Below, one piece after another: positions 10,429-19,040 of a DNA stretch of 64,000 bases. The stretch covers positions 6,320,567-6,384,566 of the forward strand of contig NZ_CP037423.1 of NCBI RefSeq assembly GCF_007754155.1. The letters run 5' to 3'. The stretch is from Stieleria neptunia. Its GTDB lineage: Bacteria > Planctomycetota > Planctomycetia > Pirellulales > Pirellulaceae. Each line of letters opens with the position of its first letter. The stretch's first letter is position 1. The translations under genes were made by a program, and so were the position numbers. The notes beneath the pieces were generated by a model. It saw only the letters and a list, made by a program, of their open reading frames with translations. It searched no databases and was not told the DNA's origin.

Positions 10429-11949
10429 ATGCCCCTGAACGAATCCCAATTCCAATCCGTCTGCTCCACCGCTCGCCGCGCCGCGATCTTCCATTCCGCC
10501 GCCGATGCGTTGGAGTGGGATGAGCGGACGGGCATGCCGATTGCGGCCGGTGAGTACCGCGCCGAGCAAGTCAGCACGCTCCGCTCCTCGGCGCACCAAC
10601 TGCGTACCGATGCCCACTATGGCGACGCGTTGCAGGAATTGCTCCAGCACAGTGGCGACCTGGATCCACATTCCGACCAGGCCGCCACGATCCGATCGCT
10701 GCACCGCGATTTTGTCCGCGACCAAAAACTCCCCCTCGACTTGGTCACCCGCTTGAGCGTCGCGACGGTGCGGGGACAACAGACATGGGATGACGCCCGC
10801 AAACGAGATTCTTTCGCCGCCTTTGAGCCCGCGCTGACCGAAATCATCGCACTCAAACGGGAAGCCGGTTCCCGAATGGCCGAAGGAACCTCGCGCAGCG
10901 TCTATGAAGCGTTGCTGGACGAATATGAACCGGATGCAAAGGTCGATGAACTGAACCCCGTCTTCAGCGACCTGAAACAGCAGTTGAGCGAATTGATCGT
11001 CGCGGTGACCGACTCGCCGCAACAGCCGAACGTCGAGCCGCTTCAACGCAGTTTTCCGATCCCGTCACAGCGGGCCTTCAGCCGTGACGTGGCCGAGTGG
11101 GTCGGGTTTGATTTTGCTCGCGGCCGCTTGGATGAAACCAGCCACCCGTTCTGCACGACGTTGGGGCCCAATGATTGCCGCATTCTGACACGTTACGAAG
11201 AACACTGGCTTCCCAGCGGGCTGTTCGGCACGTTGCACGAAGCCGGTCACGGCATGTACGAACAGGGATTGCGAAACGATTGGTTCGGTTTGCCACCGGG
11301 CAGCTATGTGTCGCTGGGCATCCACGAGTCCCAATCGCGTTTGTGGGAGAACCAGGTCGGGCGAAGCCGGCCGTTTTGGGATTGGCTGTACCCCAAAGCG
11401 CAGCAAACGTTTTCGGGGCAACTGGGCGGAACCGAGTTGGAGGATGTTTATTTCGCGATCAACCAGGTGCGACCGAGTCTGATTCGTGTGGAGGCCGATG
11501 AGGCGACGTACAACCTGCACATTTTGATTCGATTCGAACTGGAACAGGCATTGATCAACGAAGAGCTCTCGATCAGCGACCTGCCGGAAGCTTGGAATCA
11601 ACAGTACCAGCAGTGCCTGGGCATCACGCCGCCGTCGGACGCCGATGGCGTGTTGCAGGATGTCCATTGGAGTGCGGGATTGTTCGGGTACTTTCCGACG
11701 TACACGCTCGGCAACTTGGCCGCGGCGCAATTGTTCGACGCCGCCGCTGAATCGTTGGGCGATCTGGACGGGATGATGTCACGCGGAGAGTTCGCGCCAT
11801 TGCTGGAATGGTTGCGAGACAACGTGCACCGGCACGGGCGAAATCACAGCGGCAGCGAGTTGATCACCGCCGCGACGGGCAAGCCACTCTCATCGGATCA
11901 CCTGATGCGTTACCTGGAAAACAAGCTGCGACCGTTGTACGGGATCTGA
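10429..11949 (+). CDS. Carboxypeptidase Taq family (M32) metallopeptidase
   Basis: This is a zinc-dependent carboxypeptidase, probably cytosolic, removing C-terminal residues from peptides. The HEAGH in TLHEAGHGMYEQG is the M32 HExxH zinc site. The downstream GIHESQSRLWEN supplies the third ligand Glu, and the YFAINQVRPSLIRVEADEAT region is strongly M32-like. The frame is open far upstream, but the ATG at 10429 gives 506 residues, the normal family length (about 500). The conserved helix with ALEWDERTGMP sits about 25 residues in, as in homologues. The 74 bp before the start are low-complexity T/C-rich sequence with no strong Shine-Dalgarno. It converges on rlmN across a palindrome. Confidence 0.92.
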   Translation: MPLNESQFQSVCSTARRAAIFHSAADALEWDERTGMPIAAGEYRAEQVSTLRSSAHQLRTDAHYGDALQELLQHSGDLDPHSDQAATIRSLHRDFVRDQKLPLDLVTRLSVATVRGQQTWDDARKRDSFAAFEPALTEIIALKREAGSRMAEGTSRSVYEALLDEYEPDAKVDELNPVFSDLKQQLSELIVAVTDSPQQPNVEPLQRSFPIPSQRAFSRDVAEWVGFDFARGRLDETSHPFCTTLGPNDCRILTRYEEHWLPSGLFGTLHEAGHGMYEQGLRNDWFGLPPGSYVSLGIHESQSRLWENQVGRSRPFWDWLYPKAQQTFSGQLGGTELEDVYFAINQVRPSLIRVEADEATYNLHILIRFELEQALINEELSISDLPEAWNQQYQQCLGITPPSDADGVLQDVHWSAGLFGYFPTYTLGNLAAAQLFDAAAESLGDLDGMMSRGEFAPLLEWLRDNVHRHGRNHSGSELITAATGKPLSSDHLMRYLENKLRPLYGI

Positions 11950-12024
11950 ATCCGTTTTTCGTACTTCGTCGGACGCGTCGTCGGCCAGTGGCGCGTGCCC
12001 CCGGCGCCAAGCGGGGTGTCTATT

Positions 12025-12104
12025 GTTAGCGGCAGGGCGCGAGCCCTCCGGTCTTTCACGGTGTTTTTGAAGCGCGACCGGACGGCTCGCGCCGTTCCGC
12101 TAAC
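12025..12104. repeat. Dispersed palindrome between convergent genes
   Basis: The left arm begins gttagcggcagggcgcgagc and the right arm ends ctcgcgccgttccgctaac; they pair over about 29 bp with a few mismatches around a 22-nt loop. Partial copies of one arm occur at 5451-5469 and 25943-25960. Its place between the stops of the convergent M32 peptidase and rlmN would let it serve as a two-way terminator. Confidence 0.7.
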
Positions 12105-12189
12105 TCCTTCAGCGCCAATGTAGATGGCATTGCGTGCAGAGATCATCACCACGCGCCGGTCGCTCACGCGTCCCGCTGAAATCTGGTTT

Positions 12190-13293
12190 TCAGTGCGGCT
12201 TCCGATTGCGTCGCAGCTGTCCGCAGGCGGCGTCGATTTCGTCGCCTTTGCGTTGCCGAAACATGACGTTGACGCCCGCCGATTCCAGGATCTGGCGGAA
12301 CTCCGCGATCGCTCGTTGACTGGGCGTCTGGTACGGCAACCCTTCGACGGGGTTGTAGGGAATGACGTTCAGCAACACCGTGCGATGCCGCAGCAATTGC
12401 GCCAATTCTCGCGCGTGTTCCGCAGCGTCGTTGACGCCGCCCAACAAAACGTACTCGAACGTCAGCCGGCGTCCGCTGGCGGCAAAGTAGCGATCGGCGG
12501 CAGCCAGGACGGCATCGATTCCGATCTTTTCGTTCACCGGGACGAGCTCGCTGCGCAGTGCCTCGTTCGGTGCGTGCAGACTGACGGCCAGGTTGTAGGG
12601 CACGCCGTTGTTGGCCAACCGATCGATCGCCGGTGGCAAGCCGACGGTGCTGATCGTGATCCGTCGCGGGCTGATCCCCAATCCGTCGGGCGACTTTGCC
12701 GTCTCCAACGCGCCGAGCACGCGATCCAAATTCGCCAGCGGTTCCCCCATGCCCATCATCACGATGTGACTCAACCGTTCCTCCGGTTCCAAACGGGCCT
12801 GCAGTCGAAGCATTTGTTCGACGATCTCGCCTTGGGTCAAATTGCGATCGACCCCGTCGAGCCCGCTGGCGCAAAACACACACCCCATCGCGCAACCGAC
12901 CTGGCTGCTGACACAGATGCTGCGTCGATGACCGTCGCGCAACAGCACGCATTCCACTTCTCCACCATCGGCCAATCGCACGAGCAATTTGTCGGTGCCG
13001 TCACGGCTGGTTTGTACCGCCGCTTCGTCGGATCGATAAATCACAAACTCCGCCGCCAACTGCTCGCGGAGCGTTTTGGGCAGGTCGCTCATCGCGTCAA
13101 ACTCGCGCGCCCGTTTTTCATAGATCCAACCAAACACCTGCTTGGCACGGAACTTGGGTTGGCCGTGTTCGATCAGCCATCGCTGGAAATCGGCAAACGA
13201 CAGATCCAGCAGGTGCGCGCGGCCGTCCCGCGGCGGGGGCTCGTTCGGGCTGGATTCGGTTTGGATGACGGGAAGATTCACGCAGACCAACAC
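12190..13293 (-). CDS. rlmN: 23S rRNA (adenine-2503-C2) methyltransferase RlmN
   Basis: This radical-SAM enzyme methylates A2503 of 23S rRNA, and in many bacteria A37 of some tRNAs. The radical-SAM cluster motif CAMGCVFC (CxxxCxxC) lies in SSQVGCAMGCVFCASG. The N-terminal helical part (FRAKQVFGWIYEKRAREFDA) and the MGMGEPLANLDRVL segment are RlmN-typical. Further on, STVGLPPAIDRLA and NVIPYNPVEGLPYQ are present, with the methyl-carrying Cys expected in the C-terminal region (GVNVMFRQRKGDEIDAACGQ). The frame opens with GTG at 13293; a GTG at 13278 is equally possible because conservation begins about residue 28. It is divergent from the M20 peptidase across 97 bp. Confidence 0.95.
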   Translation of the reverse strand: MLVCVNLPVIQTESSPNEPPPRDGRAHLLDLSFADFQRWLIEHGQPKFRAKQVFGWIYEKRAREFDAMSDLPKTLREQLAAEFVIYRSDEAAVQTSRDGTDKLLVRLADGGEVECVLLRDGHRRSICVSSQVGCAMGCVFCASGLDGVDRNLTQGEIVEQMLRLQARLEPEERLSHIVMMGMGEPLANLDRVLGALETAKSPDGLGISPRRITISTVGLPPAIDRLANNGVPYNLAVSLHAPNEALRSELVPVNEKIGIDAVLAAADRYFAASGRRLTFEYVLLGGVNDAAEHARELAQLLRHRTVLLNVIPYNPVEGLPYQTPSQRAIAEFRQILESAGVNVMFRQRKGDEIDAACGQLRRNRKPH

Positions 13294-13390
13294 GCGGTAA
13301 AAGGAGGCGAGGCACTCGACACGCCGACGGATCGAACCCTACGCTAATGGGAAAGCCGGCTTTCCGGAACGCCCTCAATTTAACCGCAAG

Positions 13391-14578
13391 ATGAAAGAAA
13401 TCGTAGTCAACGAAGCTGAAGCACTGGCCCGGTACCTCGATTTGACCTCAATCGAGGGCGGTAGCGGCAATGAACGCGACGTTGCCGACCGCATCGCCAA
13501 GACCTTGATTCAGGCCGGACTGGACGAATCAGCGATCCGCTACGACGGCGCCGAAACCCGGACCCGGATGAGAGGCAATTGCGGCAACCTGATCGTTCAC
13601 CTGCCGGGCAGCGGCAGGGGCCCCCGGACGCTGCTTTCGGCACACATGGACACGGTCCCGATCTGTCTCGGCAGCAACCCCTTCGTCGAGGGGGACCGCG
13701 TTCACAGCCACGGCGGAACCGGGCTGGGGGCTGACGACCGGAGCGGCTGCGCGGCCATCCTGACCGCGGCGATCGAACGGCTGCGAAGGGGACGGTCCGA
13801 TCTCGATCCCGCCGTGATCGCCTTTTTCATTCAAGAAGAAATCGGGCTGGAAGGGGCACGTCATCTGGACGCGTCGTTGGTCGGTCCCGTCGATCGGGCC
13901 TTCAATTTCGACGGCGGCGCGATCGAAAAGGTCACCGTCGGTGCGATCGGCGGCGAGCGGATGGAAATCGGTTTGACAGGCATCCCCGCGCACGCCGGAG
14001 CCGCCCCGGAACAGGGCGCCAGCGCGATCGTGATGGCCGCCAAAGCGATCGCCGACCTGGAATCCGACGGATGGCTCGGCCGGATCGAAAAAGAAGGACG
14101 CAGCGGGACGGCGAACGTCGGCGTCATCCAGGGGGGCGACGCCACCAACGTGGTCACACCCCACGTGACCTTGCGCGCCGAAGCACGCAGCCACGACCCC
14201 GAGTTCCGGTCAACCATCGTCGCCCAGATCCGCGCGGCGTTTGAAGCCGCCGCCGACTCGGTCAGCAATGTCGCAGGTCTCTGCGGCAAATGCGATTTCA
14301 AGTCGCGCGTCGATTACGAAGCCTTCTGTCTGGCCGACAACGACCCGTCCGTCGAAGCGCTCGAACAGGCACTGAAGGCCATCGGTCGCGAGCCCTACCG
14401 CCAAGTCGCCGGTGGAGGATTGGATGCGAACTGGTTGAAAGAGCACGGCATCCACGCCGTCACCGTCGGTTGCGGCCAAGAGAACATCCACACGGCCGAC
14501 GAGCGATTGAACATCCCCGATTACCTGGCCGCGTGCCGCGTCGCGACCCTGTTGATCTGTCCGGCCGACGATTCATGA
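13391..14578 (+). CDS. M20-family metallopeptidase, peptidase T-like
   Basis: This is a two-zinc aminopeptidase or related hydrolase of the M20 fold. It has SAHMDTVP with the first ligand His and its Asp, GTGLGADDRSGCA with the bridging Asp, FFIQEEIGLEGA with the catalytic Glu pair, a dimerisation/lid domain (IPAHAGAAPEQGASAI) and a closing VGCGQENIHTADE with the last His ligand. The 395 residues and the EEIGLEGAR spacing fit PepT-like proteins, which trim tripeptides in the cytosol; the true substrate is not visible. Its stop overlaps the start of a BFD-type Fe-S gene (ATGA), so the two are probably translated together. Confidence 0.88.
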   Translation: MKEIVVNEAEALARYLDLTSIEGGSGNERDVADRIAKTLIQAGLDESAIRYDGAETRTRMRGNCGNLIVHLPGSGRGPRTLLSAHMDTVPICLGSNPFVEGDRVHSHGGTGLGADDRSGCAAILTAAIERLRRGRSDLDPAVIAFFIQEEIGLEGARHLDASLVGPVDRAFNFDGGAIEKVTVGAIGGERMEIGLTGIPAHAGAAPEQGASAIVMAAKAIADLESDGWLGRIEKEGRSGTANVGVIQGGDATNVVTPHVTLRAEARSHDPEFRSTIVAQIRAAFEAAADSVSNVAGLCGKCDFKSRVDYEAFCLADNDPSVEALEQALKAIGREPYRQVAGGGLDANWLKEHGIHAVTVGCGQENIHTADERLNIPDYLAACRVATLLICPADDS

Positions 14579-14820
14579 ACGACGACCAACCGATTTGCCT
14601 GTGCTTCGGCGTTGCCAAGCGGAAAGTCATCCAGTTCATTCGCACCGAGCATCCCAAAACCGCGTCGCAACTTTCGGAGTGTTTCGGCGCCGGCACCGGT
14701 TGCGGTTGGTGCCGGCCGTACTTGGAACAGCTTTGGAAATCCGAGACGCCCGAATCCGAAGCCTTGCCCGACGCGGATCAATACGCGTTGGACCGCCAGA
14801 ACTACCGCGACGAAAAGTAG
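14575..14820 (+). CDS. BFD-like [2Fe-2S]-binding protein
   Basis: This 81-residue protein has the four-Cys arrangement of bacterioferritin-associated ferredoxin: CLC near the N-terminus (PICLCFGVAKRKV) and CGWC about 35 residues on (GAGTGCGWCRPYLEQL), with a helix-turn-helix between. Such domains carry a 2Fe-2S cluster and reduce or release iron in partner proteins, either alone or as modules of larger enzymes. The size equals one domain plus a short acidic tail. The ATG at 14575 overlaps the stop of the peptidase gene by ATGA. No bacterioferritin is in the window, so its electron partner is unknown. Confidence 0.88.
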   Translation: MNDDQPICLCFGVAKRKVIQFIRTEHPKTASQLSECFGAGTGCGWCRPYLEQLWKSETPESEALPDADQYALDRQNYRDEK

Positions 14821-14899
14821 GCAACGTACGGTTCGTCCATGCCATCGGCTTTCCGTTTGTCGGCGGCGCCCCCAATACCGCTCAGTGAAGGCCGATTGA

Positions 14900-14967
14900 G
14901 TGAGCCGCGGGCGCGTCAGCGGCCGGGCATTGTGGCGCCGCCCGAGGCCTTACGGCCGGCGGCTCAA
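14900..14967. repeat. Dispersed palindrome (gagccgcgggcgcgt type), copy 1
   Basis: The left end gtgagccgcgggcgcgtcag and the right end ggccttacggccggcggctc flank an internal ggccgggcattgtggcgc. It is closely similar over its full length to 25975-26043, and both lie between genes. Confidence 0.75.
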
Positions 14968-15029
14968 CGTTGACTCAGCTGATCCCACGGTTGGATCGAT
15001 GGGCTTTATACTGCGGGTCTGCACTTCAA

Positions 15030-15107
15030 GCGGAAAAGGGGTCAGGTACCAAAAACCAAATGGCCCGCAGGGTGCTTCGCATTTTTGGTACCTGCCCCCT
15101 TTTCCGC
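15030..15107. repeat. 26-bp inverted repeat upstream of the sulfatase
   Basis: The left arm (15030-15055) holds aggggtcaggtaccaaaaa and the right arm (15082-15107) tttttggtacctgccccct; the arms match 25 of 26 positions with a 26-nt loop. It lies about 50 bp before the sulfatase start, so it could form an mRNA leader hairpin, but it has the look of a mobile palindrome related to those at 20491 and 53734. Confidence 0.75.
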
Positions 15108-15159
15108 GGCACCCTCCGTTTAAAATTGACGAAGCACTACCCGCCTTAACGTGACACCG

Positions 15160-16584
15160 ATGCCCCTGCCCAAACTCCTCTGCAAATCGTTCCTCGTTTT
15201 TTCTGCGTTCGTCGCGTTCGCGTCATGCACCGCCATCGCCGCCGAAGATCGCCCCAACATCATCTACATCATGGTCGATGACTTGGGGTATGGCGATCTG
15301 GGAAGCTATGGCCAGAAAGAAGTCCAAACACCCCACTTGGACCGCATGGCGGCCGAAGGCATGCGTTTCACGGATCATTACGCCGGACACACGGTTTGCC
15401 GTCCGTCGCGTTTGGTGCTTTGGACGGGCCAACATGTCGGCCACACGGGGCTGACCGGTAATCGTGCGTTCTCATTGACCGGCAAAGAACAAACCGTCGC
15501 CAAGTTGCTGCAACAGGCCGGATACGCGACCGGTGGCGTCGGCAAATGGGCGCTCGGAAACGTCAACGAACCGGCGGAGATCGACAACGATGGCCACCCC
15601 AATCGAAACGGATTCGATTATTGGTACGGCTACATGAATCAAAGCAACGCCCACAACTACTATCCGCCGTTTCTATGGGAAAACGATCGCCAAGACCGCT
15701 TGCCCGGAAACGTCTTGATGGATGCTCCCGGTGCCCGCGGACGGGTCTCGAAACAGAAAGAAACGTACTCCCACGACAAGCTGACCGATGCGGCGCTGGA
15801 TTTTATTCAACGCAACCATCGCAGCCCGTTTCTGTTGCACATCCACTGGACCATCCCGCATGCGAACAACGAAGGCGGACGCGTGTTGAAGGACGGCATG
15901 GAAGTCCCCGACTATGGCATCTACGCGGACCGCCAATGGCCGAACCCGGAAAAAGGGTTTGCGGCGATGATCACCCGCATGGACGCCGATGTCGGTCGCC
16001 TGTTCGAGTTGTTGAAGGATCTGTCGATCGATGACAACACGCTCGTGATTTTCACGTCTGACAATGGCCCCCACCGGGAAGGCAACCATGATCACGAGTT
16101 CTTTGATTCCAACGGCCCATTGAAGGGTTACAAACGTTCGATGCACGACGGAGGCATCCGCGTCCCGATGATCGCCCGCTGGCCCGGCAAAGTGGCCGCC
16201 GGAACACAATCCGATTTGCCGTCAGCGTTCTGGGATTTTCTCCCGACCGCGTGCGACGTTGCGGGTATCGAGCCGCCCGGTGACATCGATGGCATCTCCT
16301 ATTTACCGACCTTGATCGGCAAGCCCGATTCCCAACCGAAACACGCGTACCTGTATTGGGCCAGCCAAGAGGGCGAGACGTCGATCGGTATCCGCCGCGG
16401 CCCCTGGAAATTGGTGCGTTACCGAAAAAACCGAAACGGCAACCCCGACTGGCGACTGTATGATCTGCGCCGCGACATCGGGGAGAGCGACGACATCGCC
16501 GCGGCGCATCCCGAACAGGTCCAGGAGATGCTGTCGCTGGTCGAACGCGACCGGCTGCCGCTGGAGACGCCAGCGAAACGCTGA
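15160..16584 (+). CDS. Secreted sulfatase, formylglycine type
   Basis: This arylsulfatase-family hydrolase (S1 type) would cleave sulfate esters, in planctomycetes typically from algal polysaccharides, in the periplasm or outside. The signal peptide is LLCKSFLVFSAFVAFASC..AIAA before EDRPNIIYIMVDDLGYGDLG, where the DD pair binds calcium. The maturation motif CRPSR (Cys converted to formylglycine) lies in HTVCRPSRLVLWTG. The KWALG segment and late TSDNGPHREGNHDHEF metal-site residues complete the active site. I chose the ATG at 15160 rather than the GTG at 15151. At 474 residues it is a full-length enzyme. Maturation needs a formylglycine-generating enzyme encoded elsewhere. It is monocistronic, with repeats on both sides. 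Confidence 0.92.
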   Translation: MPLPKLLCKSFLVFSAFVAFASCTAIAAEDRPNIIYIMVDDLGYGDLGSYGQKEVQTPHLDRMAAEGMRFTDHYAGHTVCRPSRLVLWTGQHVGHTGLTGNRAFSLTGKEQTVAKLLQQAGYATGGVGKWALGNVNEPAEIDNDGHPNRNGFDYWYGYMNQSNAHNYYPPFLWENDRQDRLPGNVLMDAPGARGRVSKQKETYSHDKLTDAALDFIQRNHRSPFLLHIHWTIPHANNEGGRVLKDGMEVPDYGIYADRQWPNPEKGFAAMITRMDADVGRLFELLKDLSIDDNTLVIFTSDNGPHREGNHDHEFFDSNGPLKGYKRSMHDGGIRVPMIARWPGKVAAGTQSDLPSAFWDFLPTACDVAGIEPPGDIDGISYLPTLIGKPDSQPKHAYLYWASQEGETSIGIRRGPWKLVRYRKNRNGNPDWRLYDLRRDIGESDDIAAAHPEQVQEMLSLVERDRLPLETPAKR

Positions 16585-16598
16585 GGGCCACCGCACTT

Positions 16599-16652
16599 GT
16601 TCCCCCGGCTCCGCCTGGGAACACACTGCCCCGGGGGCTCCGGCTCCCGTGA
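16599..16652. repeat. Dispersed gttccc..gggaac palindrome, uninterrupted copy
   Basis: gttcccccggctccgcctgg plus gaac forms a palindrome and is followed by acactgccccgggggctccg and gctcccg. Related copies are at 22562, 26141 and 34502. The last is the one hit by the insertion sequence, so this copy serves as the empty-site reference. Confidence 0.7.
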
Positions 16653-16945
16653 GAGTAAGGCGGGGGACTTCGATTCTTTTACTGCAGCATTCTGCAATCC
16701 ATTTAGTCTCTCTCCCTCTGGGAGAGACGGCGTTTGCGCAGCAAGCAAACGCCAGAGAGGGCCGGCGGCTCGCGAAAGTCTTGACGACGTCCGCTACGAT
16801 CAACTCCGCCACTTAGACAATTCATGCACCCCGCCTCGTGAGCACGCCGGCGAAGCCGGCAAGGGTGGCAAGCAGGATGCTTACCCCACTTTTCTTGTTC
16901 CCAGGCGACGCCTCGTAACGAGGGCGACCAAGCCGATGGAGGTCG
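16653..16945. repeat. Repeat-rich gap, including a 28-bp exact match to 22341-22368
   Basis: There is no gene here. At 16864-16891 the sequence ggtggcaagcaggatgctta followed by ccccactt is the exact reverse complement of 22341-22368. The preceding cgccggcgaagccggc is a small hairpin, and cttgttcccaggcgacgcct (16894 on) is a fragment of the gttccc family. Around 16700-16760 lies ctctgggagagacggc with an inverted partner, similar to arms of the composite repeat. Confidence 0.6.
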
Positions 16946-18244
16946 CTACTTCGTCTCCAGCCGATGAATGAACTTGCCGGGCAGATCCGATTCGCGGACC
17001 ACCGTCAGCTTCTTTTTCCCGGGCTCAAAAATCACGTATCTCGCCCGCGTCGGTGCGAGCAGGTTGATCGGCATTTCGTCGTTCTCGCGAAGCACCACGG
17101 CCAACTCCTCCGCGGTCACGCTGCGAAACGGATGGTTGGACATCGCCGTTTCCAACTCACTCCAGCTTCGCTTGGCCAGCGGATTGCGGCTGATGTTCGG
17201 CGGCGGCCACGTGATGTCGCGGTCCAGATTCGTCGGCTTGATGGCCAGTACCACATACGAATTCTCGCGGCGAGACGAAAACCATCTCAACACCTCTTCG
17301 TGATCCTCCGCGTTGCTCTCCAGCACCGCGGGGATTGCCCACGTGGTATCGACCAACGGATTCATGATCGAACGCATCGGCCGCCCGATGATGTAGGGAG
17401 CCAACGCGTCACACCAATCCCGACGCGTTTCGCAGTGCTGTTCCAAAACGATCAGTCGCACCAGATCACTGGTATCGCTCAGTCCGAACCGCAACCGCAC
17501 ATCGAACAGGTAACTCGGATTCAGCTCCGAGACGAAGCGTGCGTAGTTGGAGATCCAGGCATCGTCGACCGTGGCCAACGTCTGATCCCAGTTCATCGGT
17601 TCGGCCAAGCGAGCGAGTGTTTCGCGATAGATGCGTCGCACCCGTTTGTTCGTCCGCTCCAAGATCGCTTTTCCGAGCGCGGCGGGATCATCGGGATGCA
17701 GTTGCAGCAACGCTTTGTTTTCTTCGGCGTCTTCGATCATCTGAATCAAATCGTCCGGTTCGGGCACACCGACGCTGAAATGAAGCAGCCGATATTGCCC
17801 ATCACAAATCGCCGTGATCGCCCGCGGCGGCAGAGTCCGTGTGACATCAGCGGTCAAATTGGCCGGCAACCCCGCGACGACGCGTTGGGCGATGCAGCGA
17901 TCCTTGAGGTCGGGACGATTGACGAACAGTTTCTGGAACGAGCGTCGAAAATTTTGGCCGCACCAAACATCGGGTCCCCCGCCGAGACGGTTTTTGTCGG
18001 CCTTGTCCAGCTTGGCCTTGGTCCACGCGAACGGGTCCTCGTCGGTGACCAAAAACACGATCAGCTTGGACTGAATTTCGCTGGCCGAAAGCCCCGAAAA
18101 GGGTTCTCGAAACACGAGTCCATCGACCTCGGCAACGGCATCGACCTCGGCAACGGCTTGATCATCGACCGCTTCATCGGCAACGGCCACCGCGACGCCG
18201 AGAAAGAGCATGCCGGCTGTCCATCGGCAAATCGAATTCCACAT
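16946..18244 (-). CDS. Exported protein of unknown function
   Basis: The 432-residue product starts with a signal peptide (RWTAGMLFLGVAVAVADEA). Directly after it lies a short acidic duplication (AVAEVDAVAEVDG) encoded by an 18-bp tandem repeat at about 18121-18156. The remainder is a soluble, mostly helical region with scattered Trp and several Cys (VWCGQNF, DRCIAQ, EQHCETRRDWCDALA), so it may carry disulfides, and a C-terminal sheet (RARYVIFEPGKKKLTVVRES). I recognise no enzyme motif. It is transcribed away from the tRNA-Cys and has no close operon partner. The opposite-strand frame covering the same region is a shadow: its composition is Arg/Gln-rich and it lacks a signal. Confidence 0.75.
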   Translation of the reverse strand: MWNSICRWTAGMLFLGVAVAVADEAVDDQAVAEVDAVAEVDGLVFREPFSGLSASEIQSKLIVFLVTDEDPFAWTKAKLDKADKNRLGGGPDVWCGQNFRRSFQKLFVNRPDLKDRCIAQRVVAGLPANLTADVTRTLPPRAITAICDGQYRLLHFSVGVPEPDDLIQMIEDAEENKALLQLHPDDPAALGKAILERTNKRVRRIYRETLARLAEPMNWDQTLATVDDAWISNYARFVSELNPSYLFDVRLRFGLSDTSDLVRLIVLEQHCETRRDWCDALAPYIIGRPMRSIMNPLVDTTWAIPAVLESNAEDHEEVLRWFSSRRENSYVVLAIKPTNLDRDITWPPPNISRNPLAKRSWSELETAMSNHPFRSVTAEELAVVLRENDEMPINLLAPTRARYVIFEPGKKKLTVVRESDLPGKFIHRLETK

Positions 18245-18344
18245 GCGAGCACTCCGCGAGAGGGGTAGAGCCTCTCAATGTACCAGCTCGCACGGCGCCA
18301 TTGCGTCAAATCAATCGGTCTCGAGAATCGGACCTCTCAAAGAG

Positions 18345-18415
18345 AGGCGACTAGCAGATTCGAACTGCTGTAGACGGATTTGCAATCCGCTGCCTAACCA
18401 CTCGGCCAAGTCGCC
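18345..18415 (-). tRNA. tRNA-Cys (anticodon GCA)
   Basis: On the minus strand the acceptor arms GGCGACT and AGTCGCC pair exactly, the D-arm is TGGCCGAGTGGTTAGGCA, the anticodon stem-loop GGATTGCAAATCC carries GCA, and the T-arm is AGCAGTTCGAATCTGCT. The length is 71 nt without CCA, and CCA is not encoded (the next bases are CTC after U73). All arms fold without gaps. Confidence 0.95.
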
Positions 18416-19040
18416 TTCAACTGACGGAAAGAGTAAGAAAACTTTCCGCAACCGTCAAGAACTCCCGGATCCGTCCAGCCTGCCTTTCGCGACTGACTGG
18501 GAGAATCGTTCTTGTCGTGAAGTGAGGTATCGGACGCTTCTCACGCCCTCTTGAGAGACATCGGACGAATTCAAAAAGTTCGCCGGATTTGGGGCTTCTT
18601 TCCGCAGCGTGGCGTATCCGCCGCCACGGGGTCGCCGACGCATTGACCTGGCAAAAAAAACGACACGTCTCGCTCATCGCCACTCACTCCGATTGCGAAA
18701 ATTCAGTCCCGCCCGACAGATTCAAAGAGATGCACGCAACCGATTGGCGTGGTTCTTCGCGATGCGATGGGCAGGAAGGCTGGTGGCGTTCAGCGAGAAG
18801 CGTCAAAAAATCCACGTTTTTTCCGTTCCCCAGCCTACTGCTGGCGGCTTCGTTTTGGTGTCGATCACCGATGCATTGTTGATGTTTCGCCAGAATTGGA
18901 CCGTGATTTGCCACGCCGGCGCTTTCCCGCGGCCGGACCGCAACCGATCAGGTGCTTCAAGGATCCCAGATCCAACCGTAAGCTACCCCCCAAACACGAA
19001 ACCACTCCCAAACATTCCCCTCCCTGTGGAATAGATTGCA
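18416..19040. other. Intergenic region before uxaE, no gene supported
   Basis: 625 bp follow between the tRNA and the epimerase gene. The longest plus-strand frame (18609-19034) has an Arg-rich, low-order product and no ribosome site. I see no repeat copy of the families found elsewhere. It probably contains the promoters of the tRNA (minus) and uxaE (plus). Confidence 0.45.

Noticed and set aside
18609..19034. 141-codon frame between tRNA-Cys and uxaE
   Set aside because: It lacks a ribosome site and a recognisable pattern, and its composition is unlike neighbouring genes.
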